Part shown: positions 1 through 8,750 of the stretch, in pieces
Layout: every line of letters begins with the position of its first letter
How positions within the stretch are numbered: the first letter of the stretch is position 1
Assembly: GCF_000633395.1 (NCBI RefSeq)
Contig: NZ_AYMU01000009.1
Span: forward strand, 186,001 to 250,000
From: Pseudomonas sp. PH1b
GTDB taxonomy: Bacteria > Pseudomonadota > Gammaproteobacteria > Pseudomonadales > Pseudomonadaceae
DNA: 64,000 nt
Direction of reading: 5' to 3'
Notes under the pieces: model-generated
Databases searched by the model: none
Told to the model about the DNA's origin: nothing
What the model saw: the letters and a program-made list of their open reading frames with translations, nothing else
Program-made: the position numbers and the translations under genes

Positions 1-275
1 GCCTGATCCTTCAACCAAATGATCTTGGCAGAACGAGGCGCCTCCTGATTTTGCAGACTGCCCAGTACGTTGATCTGCATTTCCCGCTGGCTGCGCGCCA
101 GGTAAGCCCTGATCAACTCGAACTCGGCATGACTCAAACCCCGTAGCTCCAACTCGACAGGCCGCTCATTGCGCAGTCGATTCGCAGTATTTACCGCATC
201 CAGGGCTAGAGCCAGTCGATTCAGCAGCCTTTCATACACCTCCGGCTCTGTTACTTTTCGCTGCGATTCAAGCAT
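1..275 (-). CDS. Uncharacterised protein, N-terminal 91 residues (runs off the left edge)
   Basis: The minus strand is open from an ATG at 275 to the window edge, with a GAGGTG Shine-Dalgarno about 6 bases upstream. The visible part begins MLESQRKVTEPEVYERLLNR. It is rich in Leu, Glu and Arg, looks mostly helical, and ends at the edge in SAKIIWLKDQ. It has no signal peptide or membrane segment. It is divergent from leuS across about 260 bp that must hold both promoters. I do not recognise the family. A YbeL-type zinc-ribbon protein is a common leuS neighbour in other gammaproteobacteria, but this sequence does not resemble it. Confidence 0.6.
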   Translation of the reverse strand, partial: MLESQRKVTEPEVYERLLNRLALALDAVNTANRLRNERPVELELRGLSHAEFELIRAYLARSQREMQINVLGSLQNQEAPRSAKIIWLKDQ

Positions 276-534
276 CCGTTCACCTCATCGAAGATAAGAC
301 TCACTCCCCTTTTTCAGCTTAGCCGGGCCGCTGGAAGCAACGCGCCGCCGCGACCAACGGCCCGCTCGAGCAATCAGGGTTTCCCTCGGTAGAGCGCGGT
401 CATGTATGCTACGGCGCTTCCTGTAACTCCACTTCCAGCTCCATCGGGCACTGCAATCGGCGTATTTGGCGCCATCACCACCCGACGTTGCGTTGAAGAG
501 GATTAGGCCACCCCTAGTCAATACAAAAGTAGCC

Positions 535-3141
535 ATGCACGAACACTATCAGCCCCGTGAAATCGAAGCCGCCGCCCAGTCGTTCTGGGATGAGCAAAAG
601 TCCTTTGAAGTCAGTGAACAGCCAGGCAAGGAGACTTACTACTGCCTGTCGATGTTCCCTTACCCCAGCGGCAAGCTACACATGGGGCACGTGCGCAACT
701 ACACCATCGGCGACGTGATCTCCCGCTACCAGCGCATGCAGGGCAAGAACGTCCTGCAACCCATGGGTTGGGACGCCTTCGGCATGCCGGCGGAAAACGC
801 CGCGATGAAGAACAACGTCGCCCCGGCCAAGTGGACCTACGAAAACATCGCCTACATGAAGACCCAGCTGCGCAGCCTGGGCCTGGCGGTGGACTGGTCC
901 CGCGAAATCACCACCTGCAAGCCGGATTACTACCGCTGGGAACAATGGCTGTTCACTCGCCTGTTCGAGAAAGGCGTGATCTACCGCAAGAACGGTACCG
1001 TCAACTGGGACCCGGTTGACCAGACCGTACTGGCCAACGAACAGGTGATCGACGGGCGCGGCTGGCGCTCGGGCGCGCTGATCGAGAAGCGCGAAATCCC
1101 GATGTACTACTTCAAGATCACCGCCTATGCGGATGAGCTGCTGGAGAGCCTCGACGACTTGCCGGGCTGGCCCGAACAGGTCAAGACCATGCAGCGCAAC
1201 TGGATCGGCAAGTCCCGCGGCATGGAAGTACAGTTCCCCTACGATCAGGCGTCCATCGGCGAAGCCGGCGCCCTGAAGGTCTTCACCACCCGTCCGGACA
1301 CCCTGATGGGCGCGACCTATGTCGCGGTGGCGGCCGAACACCCTCTGGCCACCCTGGCGGCACAGAACGATCCTGAATTGCAGGCGTTCATTGCCGAATG
1401 CAAGGGCGGCAGCGTCGCCGAAGCCGACATGGCGACCCAGGAAAAGAAAGGCCTGCCCACCTCGCTGCTCGTCGAACACCCGCTGACTGGCGAGAAACTC
1501 CCGGTCTGGGTAGCCAACTACGTGCTGATGCATTACGGCGATGGCGCAGTAATGGCCGTACCGGCCCACGACGAGCGGGATTTCGAATTCGCCACCAAGT
1601 ACAGCCTGCCGATCAAGGCCGTGGTGCGCACCAGTGCCGGCGATGAAACTCCGGCACCATGGCAAGACGCCTATGGCGAGCACGGCGAGCTGATCAACTC
1701 CGGCACCTTCAACGGCCTGGACTTCCCGGGCGCGTTTGACGCCATCGAAGTCGCTCTGCTGGAAAAAAACCTCGGCCAGTCCCGCACTCAGTTCCGTCTG
1801 CGCGACTGGGGCATCAGCCGCCAGCGCTACTGGGGCTGCCCGATCCCGATCATTCACTGCGACAGCTGTGGCGACGTGCCAGTCCCCGAGGACCAGTTGC
1901 CAGTGATCCTGCCGGAAGACGTAGTACCCGACGGCGCCGGTTCGCCCCTGGCCCGCATGCCCGAGTTCTACGAGTGCAGCTGCCCGAAATGCGGCAAGCC
2001 GGCCAAGCGCGAAACCGACACCATGGACACCTTCGTCGAGTCCTCGTGGTACTACGCCCGCTACGCGTCACCACACTATGAAGGTGGCCTGGTAGATCCG
2101 GCGGCGGCCGAGCACTGGCTGCCGGTGGACCAATACATCGGCGGCATCGAGCACGCGATCTTGCACCTGCTCTACGCGCGCTTCTTCCACAAGCTGATGC
2201 GCGATGAAGGGCTGGTCAATTCCAACGAACCGTTCAAGAACCTGCTGACCCAGGGCATGGTGGTAGCCGATACCTACCATCGCACCCTCGAGAACGGCGG
2301 CAGGGACTACTTCAACCCGGACGACGTGGATGTCGAACTCGACGCCAAAGCCAAGGTCATCGGCGCCAAGCTCAAGGCCGACGGCCTGCCGGTGGAAATC
2401 GGTGGCACGCAGAAGATGTCGAAGTCGCTGAACAACGGCGTCGACCCGCAATCGATGATCGAACAGTACGGCGCCGATACCTGCCGCCTGTTCATGATGT
2501 TCGCCTCGCCGCCCGACATGAGCCTGGAATGGTCCGACTCCGGTGTCGAGGGCGCACACCGCTTCCTCAAGCGCGTCTGGCGCCTGGCCCAGGCCCATGT
2601 CGGTCAAGGGCTGCCGCAAGCCCTGGATGTGCCGTCGCTGAACGATGAGCAGAAAGCCATCCGTCGTTCCATCCACCTGGCCATCAAGCAGGCCAGCCAG
2701 GATGTCGGCCAGCACCACAAGTTCAACACCGCCATTGCCCAGGTGATGACCCTGATGAACGTCCTGGAAAAAGCCCCGCAAGGCAGCGAACAGGACCGTG
2801 CATTGCTGCAGGAAGGCTTGCAGGCCGTAGCCCTGTTGCTGGCCCCGATCACACCGCACATCAGCCATGAGCTGTGGACCCAACTGGGTCAGCAAGGTGC
2901 CATTATCGATGCTGGCTGGCCCGTGGTGGACGCAAGCGCCCTGGTCCAGGACAGCCTGCAACTGGTGATTCAGGTCAACGGCAAGCTGCGTGGCCAGATC
3001 GAGATGCCGGCCAGTGCCAGCCGTGAAGAAGTCGAGGCCGCGGCCCGCAGTAACGAAAACGTGCTGCGCTTCACCGAAGGACTGACCATTCGCAAGGTCA
3101 TCGTGGTACCGGGCAAACTGGTCAATATCGTCGCCAGCTAA
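535..3141 (+). CDS. leuS: Leucyl-tRNA synthetase
   Basis: Class I aminoacyl-tRNA synthetase that charges tRNA-Leu in the cytoplasm. The 868-residue product fits bacterial LeuRS. The HIGH-type motif is HMGH at about residues 49-52 and the KMSKS loop lies near 627. A large CP1 editing insertion includes TTRPDTLMGATY. Cys-rich knuckles follow around CDSCGD and CSCPKCGK, and the tRNA-binding C-terminus is present. The frame is open from 466, but family alignment favours the ATG at 535 (MHEHYQPREIEAAAQ). No strong Shine-Dalgarno precedes it. It is first in a co-oriented leuS-lptE-holA group, as in other gammaproteobacteria. Confidence 0.97.
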   Translation: MHEHYQPREIEAAAQSFWDEQKSFEVSEQPGKETYYCLSMFPYPSGKLHMGHVRNYTIGDVISRYQRMQGKNVLQPMGWDAFGMPAENAAMKNNVAPAKWTYENIAYMKTQLRSLGLAVDWSREITTCKPDYYRWEQWLFTRLFEKGVIYRKNGTVNWDPVDQTVLANEQVIDGRGWRSGALIEKREIPMYYFKITAYADELLESLDDLPGWPEQVKTMQRNWIGKSRGMEVQFPYDQASIGEAGALKVFTTRPDTLMGATYVAVAAEHPLATLAAQNDPELQAFIAECKGGSVAEADMATQEKKGLPTSLLVEHPLTGEKLPVWVANYVLMHYGDGAVMAVPAHDERDFEFATKYSLPIKAVVRTSAGDETPAPWQDAYGEHGELINSGTFNGLDFPGAFDAIEVALLEKNLGQSRTQFRLRDWGISRQRYWGCPIPIIHCDSCGDVPVPEDQLPVILPEDVVPDGAGSPLARMPEFYECSCPKCGKPAKRETDTMDTFVESSWYYARYASPHYEGGLVDPAAAEHWLPVDQYIGGIEHAILHLLYARFFHKLMRDEGLVNSNEPFKNLLTQGMVVADTYHRTLENGGRDYFNPDDVDVELDAKAKVIGAKLKADGLPVEIGGTQKMSKSLNNGVDPQSMIEQYGADTCRLFMMFASPPDMSLEWSDSGVEGAHRFLKRVWRLAQAHVGQGLPQALDVPSLNDEQKAIRRSIHLAIKQASQDVGQHHKFNTAIAQVMTLMNVLEKAPQGSEQDRALLQEGLQAVALLLAPITPHISHELWTQLGQQGAIIDAGWPVVDASALVQDSLQLVIQVNGKLRGQIEMPASASREEVEAAARSNENVLRFTEGLTIRKVIVVPGKLVNIVAS

Positions 3142-3149
3142 TTGGATCA

Positions 3150-3174
3150 GGCGCCCGATCCGGGATCGGGCGCC
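3150..3174 (+). other. GC-rich hairpin between leuS and lptE
   Basis: An 11-bp perfect inverted repeat (GGCGCCCGATC, loop CGG, GATCGGGCGCC) lies 8 bases after the leuS stop. No T-run follows on the plus strand, so it is more likely an mRNA-stabilising or attenuating hairpin than a full terminator. lptE starts 57 bases further on with its own strong ribosome site. Confidence 0.5.
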
Positions 3175-3230
3175 GAACAAAACCTCCAGGGCCACAAGGT
3201 TGGCCCATATGGTTTCAAGGGGAGCAACAC

Positions 3231-3836
3231 ATGATCAAACGTAACCTGCTGGTGATGGGCCTGGCCTTGCTGCTGAGCGCCTGTGGCTTCCAGTTGCGCG
3301 GCACAGGAACCCAGGAGCTGACCATCAAGGAGCTCGACCTGAGTGCCCGGGACGCCTATGGCACCACGGTGAAGCTGCTGCAACAGCAACTGGAAAGCAG
3401 TGGCGTGCGCATCCATGCGGGCGCGCCCTACAAGCTGGTATTGCTCAGCGAGCAGGCCAGCCAGCGCACGCTCAGCTATACCGGCGGCGGCAGCTCGGCC
3501 GAGTACGAGATCAGCACCACGCTGAACTACGAGATCCTGACTCATGACAACCTGCACCTTCTGGGCGACAAGCTGGAAGTGCAGAAGGTCTTCCTGCACG
3601 ACGGCAACAACATCACCGGCTCCGACCAGGAGTCCGCCGAAACCCACAAGGAAATGCGTCGCGACCTGGTCCAGCGCATGCTGATCCGCCTGCAACTGCT
3701 GACTCCGGAGCAACTTGCCCAGCTGCAAGCCACCGCAGAAGCCAAAGCCAAGGCAGACGCCGACGCCCTGGAAGCAGCACGCAAGGCTGAAGCGAACACC
3801 CCGCGTCAGTCGCCTCTGGAACTGCCGAACCAGTAA
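3231..3836 (+). CDS. lptE: LPS-assembly lipoprotein LptE
   Basis: Outer-membrane lipoprotein that plugs the LptD barrel and helps place LPS in the outer leaflet. The 201-residue product starts with a lipoprotein signal (MIKRNLLVMGLALLLSACGF) whose lipobox LSAC gives lipid-modified Cys18. The beta-rich LptE fold follows, with an Ala/Lys-rich tail. AAGGGGAG at 3217-3224 sits 6 bases before the ATG and fixes the start. The leuS-lptE-holA order is the standard neighbourhood. Confidence 0.95.
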   Translation: MIKRNLLVMGLALLLSACGFQLRGTGTQELTIKELDLSARDAYGTTVKLLQQQLESSGVRIHAGAPYKLVLLSEQASQRTLSYTGGGSSAEYEISTTLNYEILTHDNLHLLGDKLEVQKVFLHDGNNITGSDQESAETHKEMRRDLVQRMLIRLQLLTPEQLAQLQATAEAKAKADADALEAARKAEANTPRQSPLELPNQ

Positions 3837-3843
3837 GCCTCGT

Positions 3844-3861
3844 GGGGCGCGCAAGCGCCCC
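3844..3861 (+). other. Short GC hairpin between lptE and holA
   Basis: GGGGCGC, loop GCAA, GCGCCCC just after the lptE stop. There is no U-tract, and holA starts 15 bases later, so this probably protects or tunes the transcript rather than ending it. Confidence 0.4.
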
Positions 3862-3875
3862 GCTGGCCCTCGCCT

Positions 3876-4913
3876 ATGAAACTTGCCCCCGCCCAACTCG
3901 GCAAACACCTGCAAGGCACCCTCGCCCCGGTCTATGTGATCAGCGGCGATGATCCTCTGCTCTGCCAGGAAGCCGCCGACGCCATTCGTACTGCTGTTCG
4001 CCAGCAGGGTTTTGACGAGCGCCAGGTATTCAGCGCCGATGCCAACTTCGATTGGGGCACCCTGCTGCAAGCCGGTGCCAGCATGTCGCTGTTCGCTGAA
4101 AAGCGTCTGCTGGAGCTGCGCCTGCCTTCGGGCAAGCCGGGGGACAAGGGCGCTGCGGCACTGATCGAGTATTGCTCGCGCCCGGCAGAAGACACGGTGC
4201 TGCTGATCAGCCTGCCCAAGCTCGATGGCAGTGCGCAGAAGACCAAGTGGGGCAAGGCACTGGTTGAAGGGGCCCAGACTCAGTTCGTGCAGATCTGGCC
4301 AGTGGATGCCAACCAGCTCCCGCAGTGGATTCGCCAACGCCTATCCCAGGCGGGCCTCTCCGCCAGCCAGGATGCGGTGGAACTGATCGCCGCCCGGGTA
4401 GAAGGCAACCTGCTGGCTGCAGCCCAGGAAATCGAAAAGCTCAAGCTGATGGCTGAAGGCGGACAGATCACTGTCGAAACCGTACAGGCCGCCGTGGCCG
4501 ACAGTGCTCGCTTCGACGTGTTCGGGCTGGTGGACGCCATTCTCAATGGTGAGGCCGCCCATGCCTTGCGCATGCTTGAAGGCCTGAGGGGGGAAGGCGT
4601 TGAGCCTCCGGTCATTCTCTGGGCCTTGTCCCGGGAATTGCGACTGCTGGCCAACCTGGCCCTGCAGTTCAGCCAGGGCACGCCTCTGGACAAAGTGTTC
4701 AGCCAGGCTCGCCCTCCTGTCTGGGACAAGCGCAAACCCCTGATGAGCAAAGCGCTGCAACGCTATTCCGCACAGCGCTGGGCGCAATTGCTGCTCGACG
4801 CCCAGCGCATCGATGCGCAAATCAAGGGACAGGCCAGCGGCTCCCCATGGAGCAGCCTGAGCCGCCTGTCACTGCTGATGGCCGGCCAACGCCTGGCCCT
4901 GCCGGCCGAATAA
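3876..4913 (+). CDS. holA: DNA polymerase III delta subunit
   Basis: Clamp-loader subunit that opens the beta clamp. The 345-residue length and sequence match HolA: an N-terminal RecA-like domain starting MKLAPAQLGKHLQGTLAPVY with the conserved VISGDDPLL segment, a middle domain, and a C-terminal collar domain ending GQRLALPAE. The start is the first ATG after the lptE hairpin. It is probably co-transcribed with leuS and lptE, since the gap is only 39 bases. Confidence 0.95.
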   Translation: MKLAPAQLGKHLQGTLAPVYVISGDDPLLCQEAADAIRTAVRQQGFDERQVFSADANFDWGTLLQAGASMSLFAEKRLLELRLPSGKPGDKGAAALIEYCSRPAEDTVLLISLPKLDGSAQKTKWGKALVEGAQTQFVQIWPVDANQLPQWIRQRLSQAGLSASQDAVELIAARVEGNLLAAAQEIEKLKLMAEGGQITVETVQAAVADSARFDVFGLVDAILNGEAAHALRMLEGLRGEGVEPPVILWALSRELRLLANLALQFSQGTPLDKVFSQARPPVWDKRKPLMSKALQRYSAQRWAQLLLDAQRIDAQIKGQASGSPWSSLSRLSLLMAGQRLALPAE

Positions 4914-5030
4914 CCCTCGGCAAGTTCCTCGCCGACACTCTTCGGACATGGGCAGGACTAGACAACAGCCCGACTCTGGCCGATGATCTGCGCCGCAGCA
5001 CCCACTCTCCTCATGAAGCGAGCACACCCG

Positions 5031-5192
5031 ATGAGCAAGCCATCCAAGCATGGCCCCAACAAGGCCAAATCCATCATTGCCCAGCCACTGTTCCGCAGCC
5101 GTCAGGAACGACCCGCCAAGGGCAAAGGCAGCTACCGCCGCGAAGCCTTCCAGTCTAAAAGCTGGGAGGCTTCTTACTTTCTGGCTGCCTGA
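5031..5192 (+). CDS. arfA: Alternative ribosome-rescue factor ArfA
   Basis: Small basic protein that recruits RF2 to ribosomes stalled on non-stop mRNA, backing up trans-translation. The 53-residue product carries the ArfA signature: IIAQPLFRSRQE, then KGKGSYRREAF. The frame is open from 4983, but the family start is the ATG at 5031 (MSKPSKHGPNKAK). A strong hairpin lies inside the last third of the reading frame (5143-5172). This matches the known arfA logic, in which the mRNA is cut or terminated before its stop codon so that ArfA accumulates only when tmRNA is overloaded. Confidence 0.88.
   Translation: MSKPSKHGPNKAKSIIAQPLFRSRQERPAKGKGSYRREAFQSKSWEASYFLAA
5143..5172 (+). terminator. Hairpin inside arfA coding sequence
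   Basis: AAGCCTTCCAG (5143-5153) pairs with CTGGGAGGCTT (5162-5172) in an 11-bp stem containing one G-U wobble, with loop TCTAAAAG. TTCTTACTTTCT overlaps the stem end and runs just past it. This fits an intrinsic terminator or an RNase III target that yields an mRNA without the arfA stop at 5190-5192. Confidence 0.75.
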
Positions 5193-5255
5193 AGCCCAGA
5201 CCCCCACTGGCATGATAAGGTCTGCACCTGATTGTTATTCTCTCTGGACCCGTGC

Positions 5256-6578
5256 ATGCCCTTTTGTCTTTCCCGTCGTTGGCACATGCGCCAACTGATC
5301 GCTGCCTCCAGCCTTGTTCTGCTAGTCGCCTGCGCGGAAAAACCCACCGCCGCCGACGCCCAGCCGCTGCCCACCCTCCAGGCAGCCCCCCTTGCCGCGC
5401 CGGCCACTGTCGCGCCCTTGACGGCCGACAACCTGGACATCCAGCCTGCCCAGACCTTCGACGAGTGGTTGAGTGCCTTCCGCAGTGAAGCCTTGAACGC
5501 CGGAATTCGCGCCGATGTATTCGACCGCGCCTTCGCTGGCGTGACCCCGGACATGGCCGTGATCAAGGCGGACCGCAGCCAACCCGAATTCAGCCGCCCG
5601 GTGTGGGAATACCTCGACGGCGCACTGTCCCCGGTAAGGGTACGCAAAGGCCAGGCGCTGCTGGTCCAGTACGGCGATATCCTGCAACGAATCGAACAGC
5701 GCTATGGCGTGGATCGCCAGGCACTGGTGGCGGTCTGGGGCATGGAGAGCAATTTCGGCGATTTCCAGGGCAACAAGTCGGTCATCCGCTCCCTGGCGAC
5801 CCTGGCCTACGAAGGGCGCCGCCCAGCCTTCGCCAACAGCCAACTGATCGCCGCGCTGCAAATCATTCAACAGGGTGATATCCAGCCAGAGAAGATGCTC
5901 GGTTCCTGGGCCGGAGCCATGGGCCAGACCCAGTTCATTCCCACCACCTACAACACCCACGCCGTGGACTTCGACGGCGACGGCCGCCGGGATATCTGGA
6001 ACAGCCCCGGTGACGCCCTGGCGTCGACCGCACACTACCTGCAGAGCTCGGGCTGGCAAAAAGGCCAGCCATGGGGCTTCGAAGTGCAGCTCAACAGCGG
6101 TTTCGACTATTCCCTGGCTGATGCCTCCACCCGCAAGACAGTGGCTGAATGGATGCGCCTGGGAATGACCCCGGTCAATGGCAAGGCACTGCCTTATGGT
6201 TCGGACCAGTTGTCCGCGTCCCTGTTGCTGCCTGCCGGCTACAGGGGCCCGGCGTTCCTGATCCTGGACAACTTCCGCGCCGTGCTCAAGTACAACAACT
6301 CATCGTCCTACGCCCTGGCCGTGAACCTGCTATCCGAGCGTTTCGTCGGTGCCGGCCTGATCAGCGGTAGCTGGCCCAAGGACGACCTGCCCCTGAGCCG
6401 TTCCGAACGCATCGAGCTGCAGACCTTGCTCAGCGCCAGGCAGTACGACGCCGGCAACCCCGACGGGATTATCGGTGCCAATACCCGCAAGGCCATTCGC
6501 AGCGCCCAGCAAGCGCTGGGCTGGCCCGCAGACGGCTATCCAACCCACAAGCTGCTGGACAGCCTGCGCAATCGCTGA
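5256..6578 (+). CDS. Lytic murein transglycosylase, MltB family, with C-terminal peptidoglycan-binding domain
   Basis: Predicted periplasmic lipoprotein that cleaves glycan strands to 1,6-anhydromuropeptides. A lipobox ends in LLVAC. A Pro/Ala-rich linker leads to the slt_2 (MltB-type) catalytic domain with the catalytic Glu in WGMESNFGDF. GAMGQTQFIPTTYN and VDFDGDGRRDIW are typical of the family. The C-terminus (about the last 60 residues, LSRSERIELQTLL to LLDSLRN) is a PG_binding_1 domain. The start is uncertain: ATG 5256 gives a signal peptide with a basic n-region, and ATG 5286 would give a shorter one. A second MltB-family enzyme lies at 12096-13106. Confidence 0.9.
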   Translation: MPFCLSRRWHMRQLIAASSLVLLVACAEKPTAADAQPLPTLQAAPLAAPATVAPLTADNLDIQPAQTFDEWLSAFRSEALNAGIRADVFDRAFAGVTPDMAVIKADRSQPEFSRPVWEYLDGALSPVRVRKGQALLVQYGDILQRIEQRYGVDRQALVAVWGMESNFGDFQGNKSVIRSLATLAYEGRRPAFANSQLIAALQIIQQGDIQPEKMLGSWAGAMGQTQFIPTTYNTHAVDFDGDGRRDIWNSPGDALASTAHYLQSSGWQKGQPWGFEVQLNSGFDYSLADASTRKTVAEWMRLGMTPVNGKALPYGSDQLSASLLLPAGYRGPAFLILDNFRAVLKYNNSSSYALAVNLLSERFVGAGLISGSWPKDDLPLSRSERIELQTLLSARQYDAGNPDGIIGANTRKAIRSAQQALGWPADGYPTHKLLDSLRNR

Positions 6579-6584
6579 AGGGCC

Positions 6585-6611
6585 GGCCGGTGCAGCCCTT
6601 CTGCACTGGCC
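6585..6611. terminator. Possible shared hairpin between convergent genes
   Basis: Eleven paired positions (one G-T) around the loop CCCTT lie in the 38-base gap between the convergent transglycosylase and LD-carboxypeptidase genes. No clear T-run is present on either strand, so the call rests on position and stem strength. Confidence 0.4.
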
Positions 6612-6616
6612 CAGCC

Positions 6617-7564
6617 TTACTTGAACACTACATCCTGGGCCAGGGTCAGCTCCCTGGCACCCGCATCCAACCTGACCAAAGCCCCTATGGGCAAGGTCAG
6701 ATTGGGGTCGCAATGACCACTGCGCCATCCGGCCAGCACCGGAATCTTCAGCGGCTCGAAGGTCTGCCTGAGCAGGCCGCACAGCGCAGTGAAATCCACA
6801 CCTGCCACATCCCCTACCAACACGCCACGCAGCTTATCGAGCTTGCCTGCCAGGCGCAGGTGATTGAGCAGGCGGTCGATCCGATACAGCGGCTCGTTGA
6901 TGTCCTCGAGAAACAGGATGCTGCCATCGGAATTGATTTCAAACGCAGTGCCCAGGGTACTGGCAATCATCGACAGGTTGCCCCCCAGCAGCGGCCCCTG
7001 TGCGATACCCGGCTCCACCGTGGTCAAGGGAAAAGCCACAGGATGGGGCAGCAGGCTGCCGGCCCTGACCTGGCCCCTGAGCAGATTGAAAAACGACGCC
7101 TCGGTCGGCGGCTGCTTCTGCCCCAGCAGGTCGGCATTGAGCATCGGCCCGTGAAAGCTGACAAATCCCGCATAACGGTTGATCGCCAGGTGCAGGGCGG
7201 TGATATCGCTATAGCCGACAAAGGGCTTGGGATTGCGCCTGATCAGGTCGAAATCGATCTTGTCCAGCAAGCGCGGGCTGCCATAGCCTCCACGCAGGCA
7301 CACAATGGCGTCGATTTCGCTGTCGGCAAAAGCCCCGTGCAAGTCATTCAGACGGACCTCGTCACTGCCAGCGAGATAGCCTTCCTGCTGCCCGACACCG
7401 GGGAAGATACGCAACTCGTAACCCCGTGAACGCATCCATTGGAAGGCTTTTTCGGTATCCAGCGCTGCCGGACCGGCGGGCGCAATAAGGCCGATAACGC
7501 CTTCACCAGCCAACGCCGGTACTGGCAGATGAGCATGAAGGGCAGCAGTCGGTTGGATGGGCAT
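6617..7564 (-). CDS. ldcA: Muramoyl-tetrapeptide LD-carboxypeptidase (S66 family)
   Basis: Removes the terminal D-Ala from murein tetrapeptides during cell-wall recycling, probably in the cytoplasm since no signal peptide is seen. The 315-residue product has the S66 features: GLIAPAGPA near the N-terminus, CLRGGYGSPRLL, the nucleophile Ser in VGYSDITALH, a Glu in LEDINEPLYRIDRLL and a His in RSGHCDPNLTLPIG, forming the Ser-Glu-His triad known for P. aeruginosa LdcA. It is convergent with the lytic transglycosylase, whose products feed the same pathway. Confidence 0.92.
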   Translation of the reverse strand: MPIQPTAALHAHLPVPALAGEGVIGLIAPAGPAALDTEKAFQWMRSRGYELRIFPGVGQQEGYLAGSDEVRLNDLHGAFADSEIDAIVCLRGGYGSPRLLDKIDFDLIRRNPKPFVGYSDITALHLAINRYAGFVSFHGPMLNADLLGQKQPPTEASFFNLLRGQVRAGSLLPHPVAFPLTTVEPGIAQGPLLGGNLSMIASTLGTAFEINSDGSILFLEDINEPLYRIDRLLNHLRLAGKLDKLRGVLVGDVAGVDFTALCGLLRQTFEPLKIPVLAGWRSGHCDPNLTLPIGALVRLDAGARELTLAQDVVFK

Positions 7565-7691
7565 GCAAGTTCTCCCTGTGTGGATTCACCCAAGCACAGT
7601 AGCCATGAATGCCGCGAAACAGAAGAGCTGAAACAGCCGGGAAGGCAAGAAAGCAGCGCAAGCCGCAGAGGTGCTCGGATGAGCCGGGAAA

Positions 7692-7721
7692 CTGCCCGCA
7701 AGACTCAGGCCTTGCGGGCAG
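7692..7721 (-). terminator. Terminator-like hairpin after lipA
   Basis: An 11-bp perfect stem (CTGCCCGCAAG/CTTGCGGGCAG, 8-base loop) lies 5 bases beyond the lipA stop. On the minus strand it is followed by a short TTTC. Confidence 0.65.
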
Positions 7722-7726
7722 GCAAA

Positions 7727-8749
7727 TCAGGAAACCAGGCCTTCGCGGGCCAGTTTCGCTTGCTCGTCGGCGTGGTAGGAAGAACGTACCAACGGGCCGG
7801 AAGCAACGTTCTTGAAGCCCATCCGGTAACCTTCTTCGGCGAACCAGGCAAAGGTGTCCGGGTGCACGAAGCGCTGTACCGGCAAGTGATTGCGGGACGG
7901 CTGCAGGTACTGGCCAAGGGTCAGCATGTCGATATCGTGCTCGCGCATGCGCTTCATGACCTCGATGACCTCATCGTCGGTCTCGCCCAGGCCCAGCATC
8001 AGGCCGGACTTGGTCGGTACATGAGGCACCAGCTGCTTGAATTTCTGCAGCAAGGTCAGCGACCACTGGTAGTCCGAACCCGGGCGTGCAGCCTTGTACA
8101 GGCGCGGCACGGTTTCCAGGTTGTGGTTGAAGACATCCGGCGGGGTAGCCGCGGTGATTTCCAGAGCTACATCCATGCGACCGCGGTAGTCGGGCACCAG
8201 GGTTTCCAACTGCACGTTCGGCGACAGCTTGCGGATCTCGCGAATGCAATCGGCAAAGTGCTGGGCACCACCATCGCGCAGGTCGTCGCGGTCCACCGAG
8301 GTGATCACCACGTACTTCAGGCGCAGGTCGGCGATGGCCACTGCCAGATTCATCGGCTCATCGACATCCAGAGGCTTCGGACGACCGTGGCCCACGTCAC
8401 AGAACGGGCAGCGACGGGTGCAGATGTCGCCCATGATCATGAAGGTCGCGGTACCGCCGGAGAAGCACTCCCCCAGGTTCGGGCAGGACGCCTCTTCGCA
8501 GACGCTGTGCAGCTTGTGCTTGCGCAGCAGTTGCTTGATCCGATCGACTTCCGGAGACACCGGGATGCGCACGCGAATCCAGTCGGGCTTCTTGGGCAGT
8601 TCGGTGGTCGGAATGATCTTCACCGGAATGCGCGCGACCTTTTCCGCACCGCGCAATTTGACGCCGGCTTCAACTTTCGGACGGGCCGCTCGCTCGGAAA
8701 TATCCAGCGTCGGGATCAGGGTTTGAACAGCGTCTTGCGCAGTAGTCAT
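7727..8749 (-). CDS. lipA: Lipoyl synthase
   Basis: Radical-SAM enzyme that inserts two sulfurs into octanoyl groups on carrier proteins. The 340-residue product has both Fe-S sites: the auxiliary-cluster cysteines in CEEASCPNLGEC and the radical-SAM CxxxCxxC in CTRRCPFCDV. The family SRNHLPVQRFVHPDTF region and a conserved C-terminal RSSYHAD follow. lipB ends one base before its start, so the two are co-transcribed. Confidence 0.97.
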   Translation of the reverse strand: MTTAQDAVQTLIPTLDISERAARPKVEAGVKLRGAEKVARIPVKIIPTTELPKKPDWIRVRIPVSPEVDRIKQLLRKHKLHSVCEEASCPNLGECFSGGTATFMIMGDICTRRCPFCDVGHGRPKPLDVDEPMNLAVAIADLRLKYVVITSVDRDDLRDGGAQHFADCIREIRKLSPNVQLETLVPDYRGRMDVALEITAATPPDVFNHNLETVPRLYKAARPGSDYQWSLTLLQKFKQLVPHVPTKSGLMLGLGETDDEVIEVMKRMREHDIDMLTLGQYLQPSRNHLPVQRFVHPDTFAWFAEEGYRMGFKNVASGPLVRSSYHADEQAKLAREGLVS

Positions 8750-8750
8750 A

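Noticed and set aside
276..534. A T-box or leader-peptide attenuator for leuS
   Set aside because: No T-box features or Leu-rich leader peptide are visible, and T-boxes are not expected in Pseudomonas.
2068..4337. Minus-strand frames antisense to leuS, lptE and holA
   Set aside because: Shadows of conserved genes, with no start signals and no recognisable domain.
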